This document shows, in pieces, positions 30,352-40,262 of a DNA stretch of 64,000 bases. Origin of the DNA: Gaiellasilicea sp963745775 (GTDB taxonomy: Bacteria > Actinomycetota > Thermoleophilia > Gaiellales > Gaiellaceae); the NCBI GenBank assembly GCA_963745775.1, contig CAVUYY010000015.1:145729-209728 (forward strand). Direction: 5' to 3'. The first letter of the stretch is position 1, and the number at the start of each line of letters is the position of its first letter. Position numbers and translations under genes: made by a program. The notes under the pieces are model-generated. The model was not told the DNA's origin. It was given only the letters and a program-made list of their open reading frames with translations, and did no database searches.

Positions 30352-31808
30352 GCTGCGAGCACTTGGCCCTCATCCCGCAGCGCGTCCTGGAGGGCGACCA
30401 CGTCGATGTCCTGCACCGCCACACCACGACGGGCCGCCTGCGCCGCCGCCAGGCCGGCCGCGTGCCCGAGAGACATGAGCGTCGGCTCCATCCGGATCGA
30501 GGCGAACGCGACGTGCGATGCGGAAAGGCAGAGCGGGACGAGGAGGTGCTCGCACTCCTCCCTCCGGGGGGTGAGTGCGCGATAGGGGATCGGGTAGAGG
30601 GGGACGGTGACCGAGAGGTAGCCCTCGTTGAAGACCGCCGGCTCACGAACGTACTCCGGGAGGAAGCGCCACGTCCGTTCAACCTCGCGGACGTCGATGT
30701 TGTAGGAACCAAGCGCGACGACGTCCGCCTGGGGCACCGCATCGAGAAGATCCGCCTCCCGGAGGACATACGAGCCGAGCATGCGCCGGCCGTCGCGGAC
30801 GTAGAGCTGATGCGGCCAGCCGCCCGAGTCTTGGAACTCGTCGGCGCACGGCCCCCAGCGCGCGACCTCCACGCGGATCCGCTCGGGGACGGCCGCGTCG
30901 TGGGCGAGAAAGTGGAACAAGCCTTGCGTGTACTCGAGGTGGCGCGCGCTGATCCGCTCCCGCTCCTCCGGTGAGCCGTCCGGATAGCCGCGGTTGGAGC
31001 CATCGAGCACGTTGAGCGAGATGGGGCCGATCGAGTTGACGTCGCACTTCCCATTTGGGAGCAGGCCGGGCCGGAGACCGAGGAGGTCCCGCGCCTCGAG
31101 CGGGACGGCGTGGAGGAGCCGGCGCAGGAGCTCGAACTCGGCGGGGTCGTAGCCCGCGGGAGCCTTCAGGGGAAGCCTGTTCTCCGGCCGGTCGGTCATG
31201 CACACCCGGAACCCGTACGCCTGCAGGCCGCCGTCGCCCTCACCGAGCCGGTCGGAGGGCCAACCGCGCTCGTCGAGCTCGGGCTCGCGGACTAAGGGAA
31301 GCAGCGAGCCGTCCTCGGCGAACGGCGAGAGCCGCACCGGAAAGTTGTGCTTGCCGGGCCGCGTCGCCGGCTGTCGGCCGGCCCAGTCCTCGCCGTACAG
31401 CTCCCGTGACTCGCGCCCGACCGCGTACGAGACGCCCATCGCGGCCATGAGGTCGCCCTCGTAGCTTGCGTCGACGTAGACCGCCGCGCCAGGCCGTCCG
31501 CGTTCCTCAAGGCGAACCTCGACGCCGTCGAGCATCTGCTCGAGGAGCCGCTCGGCGACGTGCGGCTCGGGACCCTTCACCCCCCAAAGAGGAACACGGT
31601 AGTGCTCCGCAACTGCTGCGTAGAAGCGCCTCGCCAGGCCCCCGAGCACACGTGTGTCGCCGGTGTCCGTCCATGAAAGCCCACCCGAGACCATGCCGCC
31701 GACGTGGCGGTCGGGACCCCAGAGAACGACGGTCGCACCTGTGCTTCGGGCAGCGGCGGCGGCTGTCACTCCGGTAGCAGTGGGGCCGAAAACAGCGACA
31801 TCGGTCAC
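30348..31808 (-). CDS. FAD-dependent oxidoreductase (FAD_oxidored-type)
   Basis: 486 residues. N-terminal dinucleotide-binding variant VFGPTATGVTAAAAARSTGA, then GGMVSGGLSWTD, a family hallmark, and a C-terminal MSLGHAAGLAAAQAARRG that closes the FAD fold. The family includes putative secreted or cytoplasmic sugar-polymer-associated dehydrogenases of unknown substrate. No signal peptide. GTG 31808 overlaps the stop of the 38-codon gene (GTGA). Confidence 0.9.
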   Translation of the reverse strand: MTDVAVFGPTATGVTAAAAARSTGATVVLWGPDRHVGGMVSGGLSWTDTGDTRVLGGLARRFYAAVAEHYRVPLWGVKGPEPHVAERLLEQMLDGVEVRLEERGRPGAAVYVDASYEGDLMAAMGVSYAVGRESRELYGEDWAGRQPATRPGKHNFPVRLSPFAEDGSLLPLVREPELDERGWPSDRLGEGDGGLQAYGFRVCMTDRPENRLPLKAPAGYDPAEFELLRRLLHAVPLEARDLLGLRPGLLPNGKCDVNSIGPISLNVLDGSNRGYPDGSPEERERISARHLEYTQGLFHFLAHDAAVPERIRVEVARWGPCADEFQDSGGWPHQLYVRDGRRMLGSYVLREADLLDAVPQADVVALGSYNIDVREVERTWRFLPEYVREPAVFNEGYLSVTVPLYPIPYRALTPRREECEHLLVPLCLSASHVAFASIRMEPTLMSLGHAAGLAAAQAARRGVAVQDIDVVALQDALRDEGQVLAA

Positions 31809-31921
31809 ACGAACGGCTCCAGGAGGGGGAAGTCGAGTGCAGCCTCGCCTCCGAGCTCGAGTGTCGCGGCGAGGCTCGCCACGAGGAGGTACCCGTACCC
31901 GCGAACGCGCTCGGTGCTCAT
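31805..31921 (-). CDS. 38-residue microprotein nested in the operon
   Basis: ATG 31921 overlaps the aldolase stop as ATGA, and its own stop overlaps the FAD-oxidoreductase start as GTGA. It therefore has the same coupling at both ends as the full-size genes around it. The peptide begins MSTERVRGYGYLLVASLAAT, continues with an acidic, leucine-rich half and ends FPLLEPFV. The first half could form a short amphipathic or membrane-touching helix. It matches no family I know. It may be a subunit-like small partner of the oxidoreductase, or a coupling leader. Confidence 0.6.
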   Translation of the reverse strand: MSTERVRGYGYLLVASLAATLELGGEAALDFPLLEPFV

Positions 31922-32784
31922 GTCGATCTCTTCTCTCGCCATGGGCGCCCATGTGCGTCCACGATCGCCCCGAGCTCCCGGAGTCGCGGAACCGACTCGG
32001 CGCGCAGGAGCTCGGTCGGGTCGGCCGCAGGCAACGTCGCAGTCCAGACGGCGCGGCCGGCAAGCATCCCGGAAGCCCCGCCCTTGCACGAGGCCTCGAC
32101 CGCTGCAGGGAAGTCCTCGGGGTCGACGCCTTGGGAAAGGACGACCCACGGGCACGCGGCTGCAGCGTCGATCTTGTGCGCCCAACGGGTGATCTCGTCG
32201 GGCTCGCCCTTCCCCTCGAGCGGAACCTGGCACTTGTAGAGGTCGCACCCGGTCGCGGATAGCTCGGCGGCCGCCTCGACGATCGCCGCATCCCGTTCGA
32301 AGCCGTCGGGCCCGCGAACGACGGGCTCGAGCACGGAAAGCAGCCCGCGCTCCCGCGCGAGCTCGGCGAAGGCAAGCGACATCTCCCGGCGACGCGTTCG
32401 CTGGGCGTCATCGCGCCAGATCACCAGCAGCTTGAGCGCGACGACGGCCGGATCGAGCTCGCGCGGCTCGGCGAGCGTGGTGTCCTCGACGATCCCACCC
32501 GGCGGCTGCTGCAGCACGTCCACGGCCAGGATCAGGCCGCACGAACGTGGCAGGAGACGCGCCGCCTCAGCCACGACCTCCGAGCCGTACTCGGCGTCGA
32601 TCAAGAGGCCGGAGGCGAAGCCACCGAGCTCGCGCGCCACCGCCAGCTTGAACCGGACAAGCTGCTCCGTCGAGATCTCTCCGGGGTGGTGACCGGCGAG
32701 CATCGTGCGCAGCGACTCACGCTGATCCATCGCGACCATGAGAAACGTCCCACTCGGACGGGCGAGCGCGTCGAGCGTGATCAC
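31918..32784 (-). CDS. Class I aldolase of the LacD/YihT type
   Basis: 288 residues. N-terminal SGTFLMVAMDQRESLRTML, LKLLVIWRDDAQ, EPVVRGPDGFERDAAIVEAA, the Schiff-base lysine region DLYKCQVPLEGKG and the phosphate-binding tail SGMLAGRAVW. As remembered, these match sulfofructose-1-phosphate aldolase YihT and, more distantly, tagatose-bisphosphate aldolase LacD. It should cleave a ketose-1-phosphate to DHAP and an aldehyde. GTG 32784 overlaps the GH1 stop (GTGA). The true substrate (tagatose, fructose or sulfofructose phosphate) is open. Confidence 0.88.
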   Translation of the reverse strand: MITLDALARPSGTFLMVAMDQRESLRTMLAGHHPGEISTEQLVRFKLAVARELGGFASGLLIDAEYGSEVVAEAARLLPRSCGLILAVDVLQQPPGGIVEDTTLAEPRELDPAVVALKLLVIWRDDAQRTRRREMSLAFAELARERGLLSVLEPVVRGPDGFERDAAIVEAAAELSATGCDLYKCQVPLEGKGEPDEITRWAHKIDAAAACPWVVLSQGVDPEDFPAAVEASCKGGASGMLAGRAVWTATLPAADPTELLRAESVPRLRELGAIVDAHGRPWREKRST

Positions 32785-34127
32785 AGATCCACTCCATTCG
32801 TTTGCGCGACCCGCGCGTAGTAGCGGCCGCTGTCCTTGATCGTCCGCTCGAGCGTGTCGTAGTCGACGTGAACCAGACCGAAGCGCTGCGCGTAGCCGAG
32901 CGCCCACTCGAAGTTGTCGAGGAACGACCAGTGGCAGTAGCCAACGACCGGAACTCCCCTCCCGATGGCTTCCGCCAGGGCGAGGAGATGGTCACGGATG
33001 AACGCGATCCGCCGCTCGTCGTGCAGCGGGTCTGGGAAGACGGCGCCGTTCTCGGTGATCAGGATCGGCACCGAGCCGTAGTCGTCGCGCACGCGGACGA
33101 GGAGATCGGTGAGGGCGGAGGGCACGATCGGCGTCCCCGCCTCGGTGCGCGCGACCCCGGCAGTGAAGCCGCCCGTCGTGCGCATGCCCTCCGGGACGAC
33201 GACGCGCCACGGCCACGGCGTGTCACCGGGCACGGCCTGCATCACGCGAGGCGCGTAGTAGTTGACCCCCAGGTAGTCCGTCGGCGCCGCGATCGTGGCG
33301 AGATCTCCATCGTGGATGAACTCGAGTGGGCCGAGCTGCGCCTCGTAGCGCTGTCGCATGTCCTCCGGATAGGAACCGCGGAAGACGGCGTCGAGGAACC
33401 AGCGATTGACGTAGCCATCCGAGGCCTCGCTGGCCTCGCGGTCGGCCGGATCGTCGCTCGCCGGGTAGTGGGGCGAGAGGTTGGGAGCAAGGCCGATCCG
33501 ACCGTCGAATCCGGCCCTCCGGTACTCGTCGACGGCGTGGCCGTGAGCGAGCAGAAGATGATGGAACACCGTCACCTCGCCGAGAACGTCGCCCCGATAC
33601 CCGGGCGCGTGAAGCCCGTGTAGGTAGCCAAGAAGACCGACGATCCACGGCTCGTTGATCGTCAGCCACCAGCGGACTCGGGCGCCGTAGGCGTCGAAGC
33701 AGGCCGCGGCGTACTCCACGAACCGCTCGACGGTATCCCGATTCCGCCAGCCTCCCCTCTCCTCGAGCGCCTGCGGCAAATCCCAGTGGTAGAGCGTGAC
33801 GACCGGCTCGATCCCGCGCTCCAGCAGAGCGTCGAGGAGGCGGTCATAGTGGTCGAACCCTCGCGGCTCGCGCGCGCCGCTTCCAGACGGGAAGAGCCTC
33901 GGCCACGCGAGCGAGAAGCGGTAGGCATTGACCCCGAGCTCGCCCAGCAGCTCGACATCGCTGCGCCAGCGCCGGTAGTGATCGCATGCAACATCCCCCC
34001 GGTCACCGCTCTCGCCCGTGAAGCGATCCCAGATCGACTCTCCGCGACCGTCGGCATCCAACGCGCCTTCGACCTGGTACGCAGAGGTTCCGACCCCCCA
34101 GAGGAAACCATCCGGGAAGGTCGTCAC
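32781..34127 (-). CDS. GH1 beta-glycosidase
   Basis: 448 residues, full-length GH1. N-terminal FPDGFLWGVGTSAYQVEGA, acid/base Glu in TINEPW (about residue 165) and nucleophile Glu in ILITENGA (about 352), plus CHWSFLDNFEWALGYAQRFG. No signal peptide, so it acts on imported oligosaccharides. Beta-glucosidase, beta-galactosidase and beta-mannosidase activities all occur in GH1. GTG start overlaps the upstream stop. Confidence 0.95.
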   Translation of the reverse strand: MTTFPDGFLWGVGTSAYQVEGALDADGRGESIWDRFTGESGDRGDVACDHYRRWRSDVELLGELGVNAYRFSLAWPRLFPSGSGAREPRGFDHYDRLLDALLERGIEPVVTLYHWDLPQALEERGGWRNRDTVERFVEYAAACFDAYGARVRWWLTINEPWIVGLLGYLHGLHAPGYRGDVLGEVTVFHHLLLAHGHAVDEYRRAGFDGRIGLAPNLSPHYPASDDPADREASEASDGYVNRWFLDAVFRGSYPEDMRQRYEAQLGPLEFIHDGDLATIAAPTDYLGVNYYAPRVMQAVPGDTPWPWRVVVPEGMRTTGGFTAGVARTEAGTPIVPSALTDLLVRVRDDYGSVPILITENGAVFPDPLHDERRIAFIRDHLLALAEAIGRGVPVVGYCHWSFLDNFEWALGYAQRFGLVHVDYDTLERTIKDSGRYYARVAQTNGVDL

Positions 34128-35806
34128 CGGAGCATCTCCTCGCAGGCGTAGAGGAGCACACCGACGCTCCACGCGTGGGAAAGCGTAAGCAGCATTCCTT
34201 TCGCCTGGAAGCAGTCCGTCTGGTAGTAGCGCTCGCTGACCATTCCGCGGTAGGCGCCGAAGTCGCCGTCTTCCCGCGCGACGAACTGGCGGAAACAGGC
34301 TAGGTTCTCGAGCGTCGTCTGCCGGTAGTACTCGTCGCCGGTCGCGGCCGCGAGGCGCAGCATCTCCGGCAGGCAGATCAGCCCGAACGCGTGCAGATGC
34401 TGGTTCGACGGCGAGGCTTGGTCGGCACCCCGCGTCTTGAAGCCGTAGCGGCCGAGCAGCGTCCGCTCCGAGAAGGCGACGTCGAAGGTGTAGCGGTAGG
34501 TGAGCATCCAGTCGGCTGCCCGCCGTGCCGTCTCCCAGTCCTCGAGGGCGACGAAGGCCATCACGGCCGCATAGCCGTCCTCGGAGGTCGGAGCGAGATC
34601 GACGTCCTCCGGCGCTCCGTACCAGGTATCGAAGCGCTTGAAGTATTCGCCCGCCGCACGCGCTTCGTCGAGGTAGCCGGCCTCGACGAGCACAGGAATC
34701 CAGGCCATCCCAGCCGTCCCTTCCCAGGAGACGGCCTCGCCCGTCTCGACGTGGTGGGCGGCCGGGAGCGCGCCGTCGTCGCGCTGGACGCGGCGGACGA
34801 CGGCGAGGTTCGATTGGACGGCCTCGTGCCAGCGCTCGCCCGAGCGGTGGAGGAAGAGCGTTGCATCCGCCAGCGTGCGGGAGTGCAGCCGGTTCCTGTC
34901 TGGGTGCCAACCCGTCGTCCAGCCTCGCTCGGACGTCCACTGCGCCCAGAGGGTCCCGCCTGGGGTGAGGTTCGAAGCCACATGATCGAGGACCGCGGAT
35001 GCCGCCTCGACGTAGTCCTCGTTGCCGAGACGGCGCCCGTGGCGGAGGAGCGCGTGGGCGTACGGCGTGCCGCTCACCCACGAGACGTGCATGTTGTCGC
35101 GGTCGCCCATGGCACCGAAGCCGTCGCGGTCGAACGCCGCCGTCTCCATCAGCCGTGCCGGATCGGAGCGGTAGTGCCAGCGCCAGAGCCCCCAGGCGCT
35201 CAGCGCAGCTGCCTCCTCGATGGAGACCCAGCTCGGGTCCTCGAAGGCCGTCGTGGCGAGGTCGCGAAGCACGGCGGCGGGCTCCTCGTCGGCGACCCGG
35301 AACGAGAGCTCGACGCGCTCCCCGGGCTGCCAGCGATGCGTCTGCACGTCGGGCGGCTCGGGGACACCGCTGCCGTTGTAGCGAAGAGGCTCCTCGCGAT
35401 AGGGAAAGTCGAGCCAGATCACCGGCCGTCCGTCGCGAAGCGCGAAGCCAACCCCGGCTTGCCCGATCGGACTCTGCTCCTGCGTCACGAGCCCGCCGCC
35501 GTGCGCGAAGACAGCCGGGGTCGCGCAGCGATCCGCACGGAACGACCATGAAGGCGATTCCATCCGCTCCAGGTCGAGGCGATCGGGCGTGAAGCGCGGA
35601 TAAAGGCGGGTGTTTGCCTCCGGGCGGTTCTCGCCGTAAAAGACGCCCGGCACGAGCCAGTGCGGATCGTCGGTCGCCGGCAGAATCCGCTCGACGCGGA
35701 TTCCAGCCTCCACGGGCTCGCGCCCCTCCCAGATCGCAGCCGATCCCTCGAAGCGGAATCCCTTCACGGGTGAGCCGTCCGGCGCGAGCGCTCTAAGCCG
35801 CAGCAT
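34124..35806 (-). CDS. Six-hairpin (alpha/alpha-barrel) glycosidase-like protein
   Basis: About 560 residues. A short beta-rich N-terminal part (MLRLRALAPDGSPVKGFRFEGSA) is followed by a long helical region with repeated Trp/His-rich segments (LWRWHYRSDP, WTTGWHPDRN, WEGTAGMAWIPVL, SPSNQHLHAFGLICLPEML). This fits an (alpha/alpha)6 barrel, as in many polysaccharide-processing enzymes. I do not recognise a GH family; a catalytic pair cannot be named. The start overlaps the 3' end of the GH2 gene by 14 bases. Confidence 0.75.
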   Translation of the reverse strand: MLRLRALAPDGSPVKGFRFEGSAAIWEGREPVEAGIRVERILPATDDPHWLVPGVFYGENRPEANTRLYPRFTPDRLDLERMESPSWSFRADRCATPAVFAHGGGLVTQEQSPIGQAGVGFALRDGRPVIWLDFPYREEPLRYNGSGVPEPPDVQTHRWQPGERVELSFRVADEEPAAVLRDLATTAFEDPSWVSIEEAAALSAWGLWRWHYRSDPARLMETAAFDRDGFGAMGDRDNMHVSWVSGTPYAHALLRHGRRLGNEDYVEAASAVLDHVASNLTPGGTLWAQWTSERGWTTGWHPDRNRLHSRTLADATLFLHRSGERWHEAVQSNLAVVRRVQRDDGALPAAHHVETGEAVSWEGTAGMAWIPVLVEAGYLDEARAAGEYFKRFDTWYGAPEDVDLAPTSEDGYAAVMAFVALEDWETARRAADWMLTYRYTFDVAFSERTLLGRYGFKTRGADQASPSNQHLHAFGLICLPEMLRLAAATGDEYYRQTTLENLACFRQFVAREDGDFGAYRGMVSERYYQTDCFQAKGMLLTLSHAWSVGVLLYACEEMLR

Positions 35807-37880
35807 TCCAGGCCTCTGCACGCAGCTCGCCGACTGGCCCGTCGACCGCGAGCTCACGAGCCTCGCCCGGGAGGAGGTCGAGCACGTTGTCGGAGAAAAG
35901 GATCCAACCGGGTTCGGCGGTGGGCCGCGCGTCTTCTAGCACCAGCCCGAGGGCAGCGACACTCCCGCTGTTCCGAACGACGAGCTTGTGCCCGTCGCGC
36001 ACGAGCTCGAGCTGCGTGCGCGGCAGGTCGAGGAGCGGCGCGAGATTGTCCGTGCGACTCATCGCGTAGCGGTTTCCGCCAACGTCGAGCACGAAGATGT
36101 CGGCCGCGAAGGCCGCCGAGCGGGGCAGCGATCTCACCGCCGTACGACTCGGCGACGACGCCGCCGTCGAGATCGACGAGGCGCGCCGGCGCAGTCACGT
36201 GCGCGCGCACCTCCTGCTCGCCCTCCGAGCCCCAGGCCCAGGTCGCGAACGACGCGCTCGGCGCTCCCAGATACGCACGCCGCACGCCCCAGTAGGCATG
36301 CTTCGGGTCGCCCCGCCAATCAACTGAGGTCGTACTCCAGGCCATCGGGAACGGCTCGTTTAACTGCCAGGGGACGACGCCGGCGCCGCGGCGAATCGTC
36401 GCCTCGACCGCGTAGCGGAGCCCCTCGTACTGAAGCCACTGGGAGCCGCGACGGAGAAGCTCGATCCCGTCGAGCCGGCCGCCGAAGCACGCCTGCACGA
36501 GCGGAGCGTTGTTCCACCAGGCGCCGAGGTGCGCGTAGACCGGGTTCGAGCGGTCGGCCGGCCAACGATGCTCCTCCCCGATCAGCGCCTCGAGGGCTCG
36601 CCGGTTCGTCATCCCCTCGACCCCGAATTCGCTGTGCAGGTCGGCGCGGCGCGACTCGTAGTGACCGGGGTGCCCGCGCAAGCCTTGATGTTCCCAGGGG
36701 CCATGCAGGTCTCGTCCGTCCGCCGAGGGCGAGCTCGGCACCCACGGCCGGCCGGGATCGAGCGCCTCTACGACTTCGCGCAACGCGACGAGCGCGGGCT
36801 CCGATCCGTCGACATCGAGCTCGTTCCCGCCGCCCCAGATCGCGAGCGAGGGATGGCGCCTGAGACGAGGGACGACGTGTCGCGCGTCGTCTCTGAGTGC
36901 CGACACGAACTCGGGATCGTCCGAAGGGACGTTCTCGAGGCCCGAACTCGACTGGCTGAACTCCTGCCAGACCAAGAGGCCGAGCTGGTCACAGAGCTCG
37001 TAGAACTCCGTCGTCTCGATCAGCCCGCCACCCCAGACGCGGACGAGGTTCGCTCCCGAGTCGGCGGCGAGGCCCAGCAGGTGCGCAAGCTTCTCTGGGC
37101 GCGGGACTCCATACAGCGCATCGATCGGCACCCAGTTCCAGCCCCTGATCGGGGTGCGGACGCCATTGACGACGAGGGCGTAGTCGTCCGCCAACTCGAT
37201 CGTGCGGAAACCGATGGAGTAACCGGCCGCGTCGTAGAGTGACTGTTCCCCCAGCCCTTGGGGCCACCAGAGCCGCGGCTCCTCGACCCGAAGCACGATC
37301 TCCCCGTCGAGCTCGACCGTGCCGACGCCATTTTCTAGACGCACGAGCGGCACTCGCTCCGCGGGCGGATCGAACGTGACCGGCCGCCAGATCCCCTGGT
37401 GGATCAGGCGCGGACAGAAGTCCCAGCCGTACCCCATCCGGCTCTTGTGGACTCGAACTCGGCTCGTCCGCCCGACCTGCGGCTCGCTCTCCGGAGCGCC
37501 GTGCACCGCGACGGCGAGCACGTGCTCGCCCGCGGGCGACTTCGACGCGGAACGCCGCGAACGCTCCGACGTGGTGCGCGACCTCCTCACCGTCGACGAG
37601 CACGGTCGCCTCATGGTCGACTCCACCGAACTCGATCGTGCCGCCTTCGACGCGACGCCGGTACACCCAGGTCCGGGCAGGTACCCACTCGGCGAGCAGG
37701 CTTTGGCGCTCGAAGTAGGGGTCGTCCAGCTCGCCCGCGCGGACGAGGTCGTCGACGACACTGCCCGGAACGCGCGCGGGCACCCACCCCGGCCGCGTCC
37801 CACGGGTCGTTCACGTGCCAGCGCCACTCCTCGCCTAGCCAGCCCTGCAGTTGCCAGCCGTCCCGGTCGAGCGAGCTCAC
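35793..37880 (-). CDS. GH2 beta-mannosidase-like protein, three frameshifts
   Basis: Rebuilt from three frames into about 694 residues. N-terminus WQLQGWLGEEWRWHVND, sugar-binding domain, Ig-like domain and catalytic barrel. Acid/base Glu is in IWGGGNELDV and nucleophile Glu in LHSEFGVEGM. RVWGGGLIETTEFYELCDQLG and the short length favour beta-mannosidase over beta-galactosidase. Frame changes are needed near 37795 (extra G in GGGG), 37533 and 36125, each one extra base. After all three the total is a whole number of codons. GTG 37880 overlaps the GH38 stop (GTGA). Either a decayed gene or, more likely, three insertion errors. Confidence 0.85.
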
Positions 37881-40247
37881 GATTCGAGCAGATCGCTCTC
37901 GAAGGCAGCGTCGCCGGCCGGCAGAACGAACGTCTTGATCTCGTGGGCGCCGAACGCGGCCTCGATAGTCCAGTCGAGCACACGGAGCGACGCGTCTGTC
38001 GCACGTCCGGCCGTCTCGTAGGCGCGAACGACGTATGCCCCTCCGTCCTCCGCGCCCTTGAGGACGGTGAGGACGACGCCGCCGCCGCCGTCGGAGGCGA
38101 AGCCCCGCGCCTGCGGAAGCGGACCGGCGTGATGCGTCTCGATCAGCGCGAACGGGGGCTGATTCAGCTCCGCGGCGCGCCTAACCACATCGACGGCGCG
38201 CCAGTCGCCCGCGTGGGGGATGAGCCTTACGTGAAAGTCCTGGCGGCCCTGATCCATGTAGCTGAAGTCGCCGCCTTCCTCGAGCTCGCGGGGATCGTGC
38301 CAGGCCCAGACGGGGCTGCGGACGACGCTGATCCCGATGTCGCCGCCACGAACGTCGTAGCCGGCCTTGGCGTCGTTGATCACGGTTAGCCCGCGGCCGC
38401 CGCCGGAGACGTCGACCCACGACTGCCCCGGCTCCTCGTCGCCGCTGCTCGGACGCTCCAGGTGCCCGTAGGGCGTCTCGAAGGTCGCCGTCTCGCGTCA
38501 CGACCGAGGTCGGATAGCGCAGCTTCAGCAGCTTCAGCTGCTCGTGCCAGTCGAGCGTGACGCGCACATCGACGTAGGCCGCACCCGCAGCGAGCACGTA
38601 GTCCTCCCGGAGCGTCGAGCTGCCGTAGCGGCTCTCGACGCGGAGGATCGAGCGAACCGGGCCGGTCTCGACGAGGCGCGTCCGCTCGCAAGCGAATTCG
38701 CCGATCTCCCGGTCGTAGGCCCTGACACCGTGGCCCCAGGTGTCGCTCGGGTCGTCGACGACGACGGCGTGCTTCGATGCGGGGGCAGCGAGGTCGACAC
38801 CGGTCGCCTTCAGGACCAGCTTCGCGATCCGACCGCTGGCGGGATCGACCTCGAACAGGAGGTGCTCGTTCTCGATTCGGGTCTCCGACGTTGGCAGCGG
38901 CGCGAGTTCGATGGATCCTTTGCGGATCCGGTAGGTGCGGTACCCCAGCGCCGGCACTTCCACCTGGAACGCGAGCCGACCGCGCGACGCGCTCATCGTC
39001 GTCAGTGGTCGCGTGAGCTGCATCGGCACGCGATCGCCCTCGTCGTCGACGACGTGAGCTCCGTCCTCCCTCAGCCACGTGTACTCGACCTCGACTCTTG
39101 CGAGCAGCCTCCACGGGTGGGGGTTGAAGACGACGACCGGACGCATCTCCTCTTCGTGCTGGATCGCGATACTCGCGGCAATCATCTGGATTGAGGCGTT
39201 GAACGCGTTGGCCGCGAGGGACGAAGCGTGCCCGATCTGGTCACGCGCGTCCTCGTACGCGGGCTCGATCGATGTCCCCGCGAGCGTGTCGTGGAACTGA
39301 TTGAAGAGGAGGAGCTTCCAGGCACGCGTTAGCTCCCCGTGCGGATACGACCGGAGCCCGAGCGAGTCGGCGACCGCGCTCCACTTCTCGGCCGTCGCGA
39401 GCAGATTCTCCGCCCGCCGGTTCCAGCGCTTGATCCCGGAGTGGGTCGTGTAGCAGCCGGGTGCGTGGTGTTGCAGCTCGCCTCGGATCGTCGGGTAGGC
39501 CCCGTTCTCGCGCGCCAGTCCGTCGAAGAACCGGCGGAGCGAGCTGAGCTCGAGCCGCGGGCCGTCCCCCTCCTCGTTCAGTCGCGCGATCTGGTCGAGA
39601 TTCGACTTCGTCGGGCCGCCTCCGTGGTTGCCGACCCCATAGAAGACGGCGTAATCCTCGTCGCCGTCCGGAAGAGACGCGAGCGCCTTCTCGACGTGTT
39701 CGCCGAGATCGTCCTTCGGGGCGCAGTACTCGTGCGGGATCCGGTAGGCGAGGACGCGCGACCCGTCCGGCGACTCCCACCAGAAGATCGGGCTCTCGAG
39801 CGTCTTCTCTTCCGGCCCGGGACGCAGGAACACGTAGGAGTCGATCCCGCTCTTCGCGAGGATCTGGGGGATCGCCGCGCTGTGGCCGAACGAGTCGAGG
39901 TTCGCGCCGGTCGTCGCGACGATCCCGAACTTCTCTCGCAGATAGCGCTGCCCGTAGAGGGCCTGCCGCACGAGCGACTCGCCGCCCGGGATGTTGCAGT
40001 CCGGCTCGACCCACCACCCGCCGACGACCTGGAAGCGGCCGTCCGCGATCCGGGCCTTGATGCGCTCGAAGAGGGCGGGATCGCTCTCCTCGACCCACTC
40101 GAAGAAGAGGGATGAGTCGCAGGTGAAGACGAAGTCCGGGTATTCGTCCATCCGGTCGATTGCCGACTGGAAGGTGGCGCGCACCTCCTGGTAACCCTCC
40201 GGCCACTGCCAGAGCCAGACCGGGTCGATGTGCGCGTTGCCGATCAT
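37877..40247 (-). CDS. GH38 alpha-mannosidase, one frameshift
   Basis: About 789 residues after removing one base near 38492. The N-terminus MIGNAHIDPVWLWQWPEG carries the zinc His-x-Asp pair of GH38, and the catalytic Asp lies in GANLDSFGHSAAIPQI. Further family features are WVEPDCNIPGGESLVRQ, FYGVGNHGGGPT and a C-terminal beta-domain with GGDIGISVVRS and FAYxxxPH-like HVRLIPHAGDW. ATG 40247 is the only in-frame start before an upstream stop. Cytoplasmic. Confidence 0.9.
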
Positions 40248-40262
40248 GTGGAGGCGAGACGC

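Noticed and set aside
35793..37880. GH2 gene as an ordinary decayed pseudogene
   Set aside because: No internal stops once three single extra bases are removed, catalytic residues kept, and operon overlaps intact; sequencing insertions explain it more simply, though unproven.
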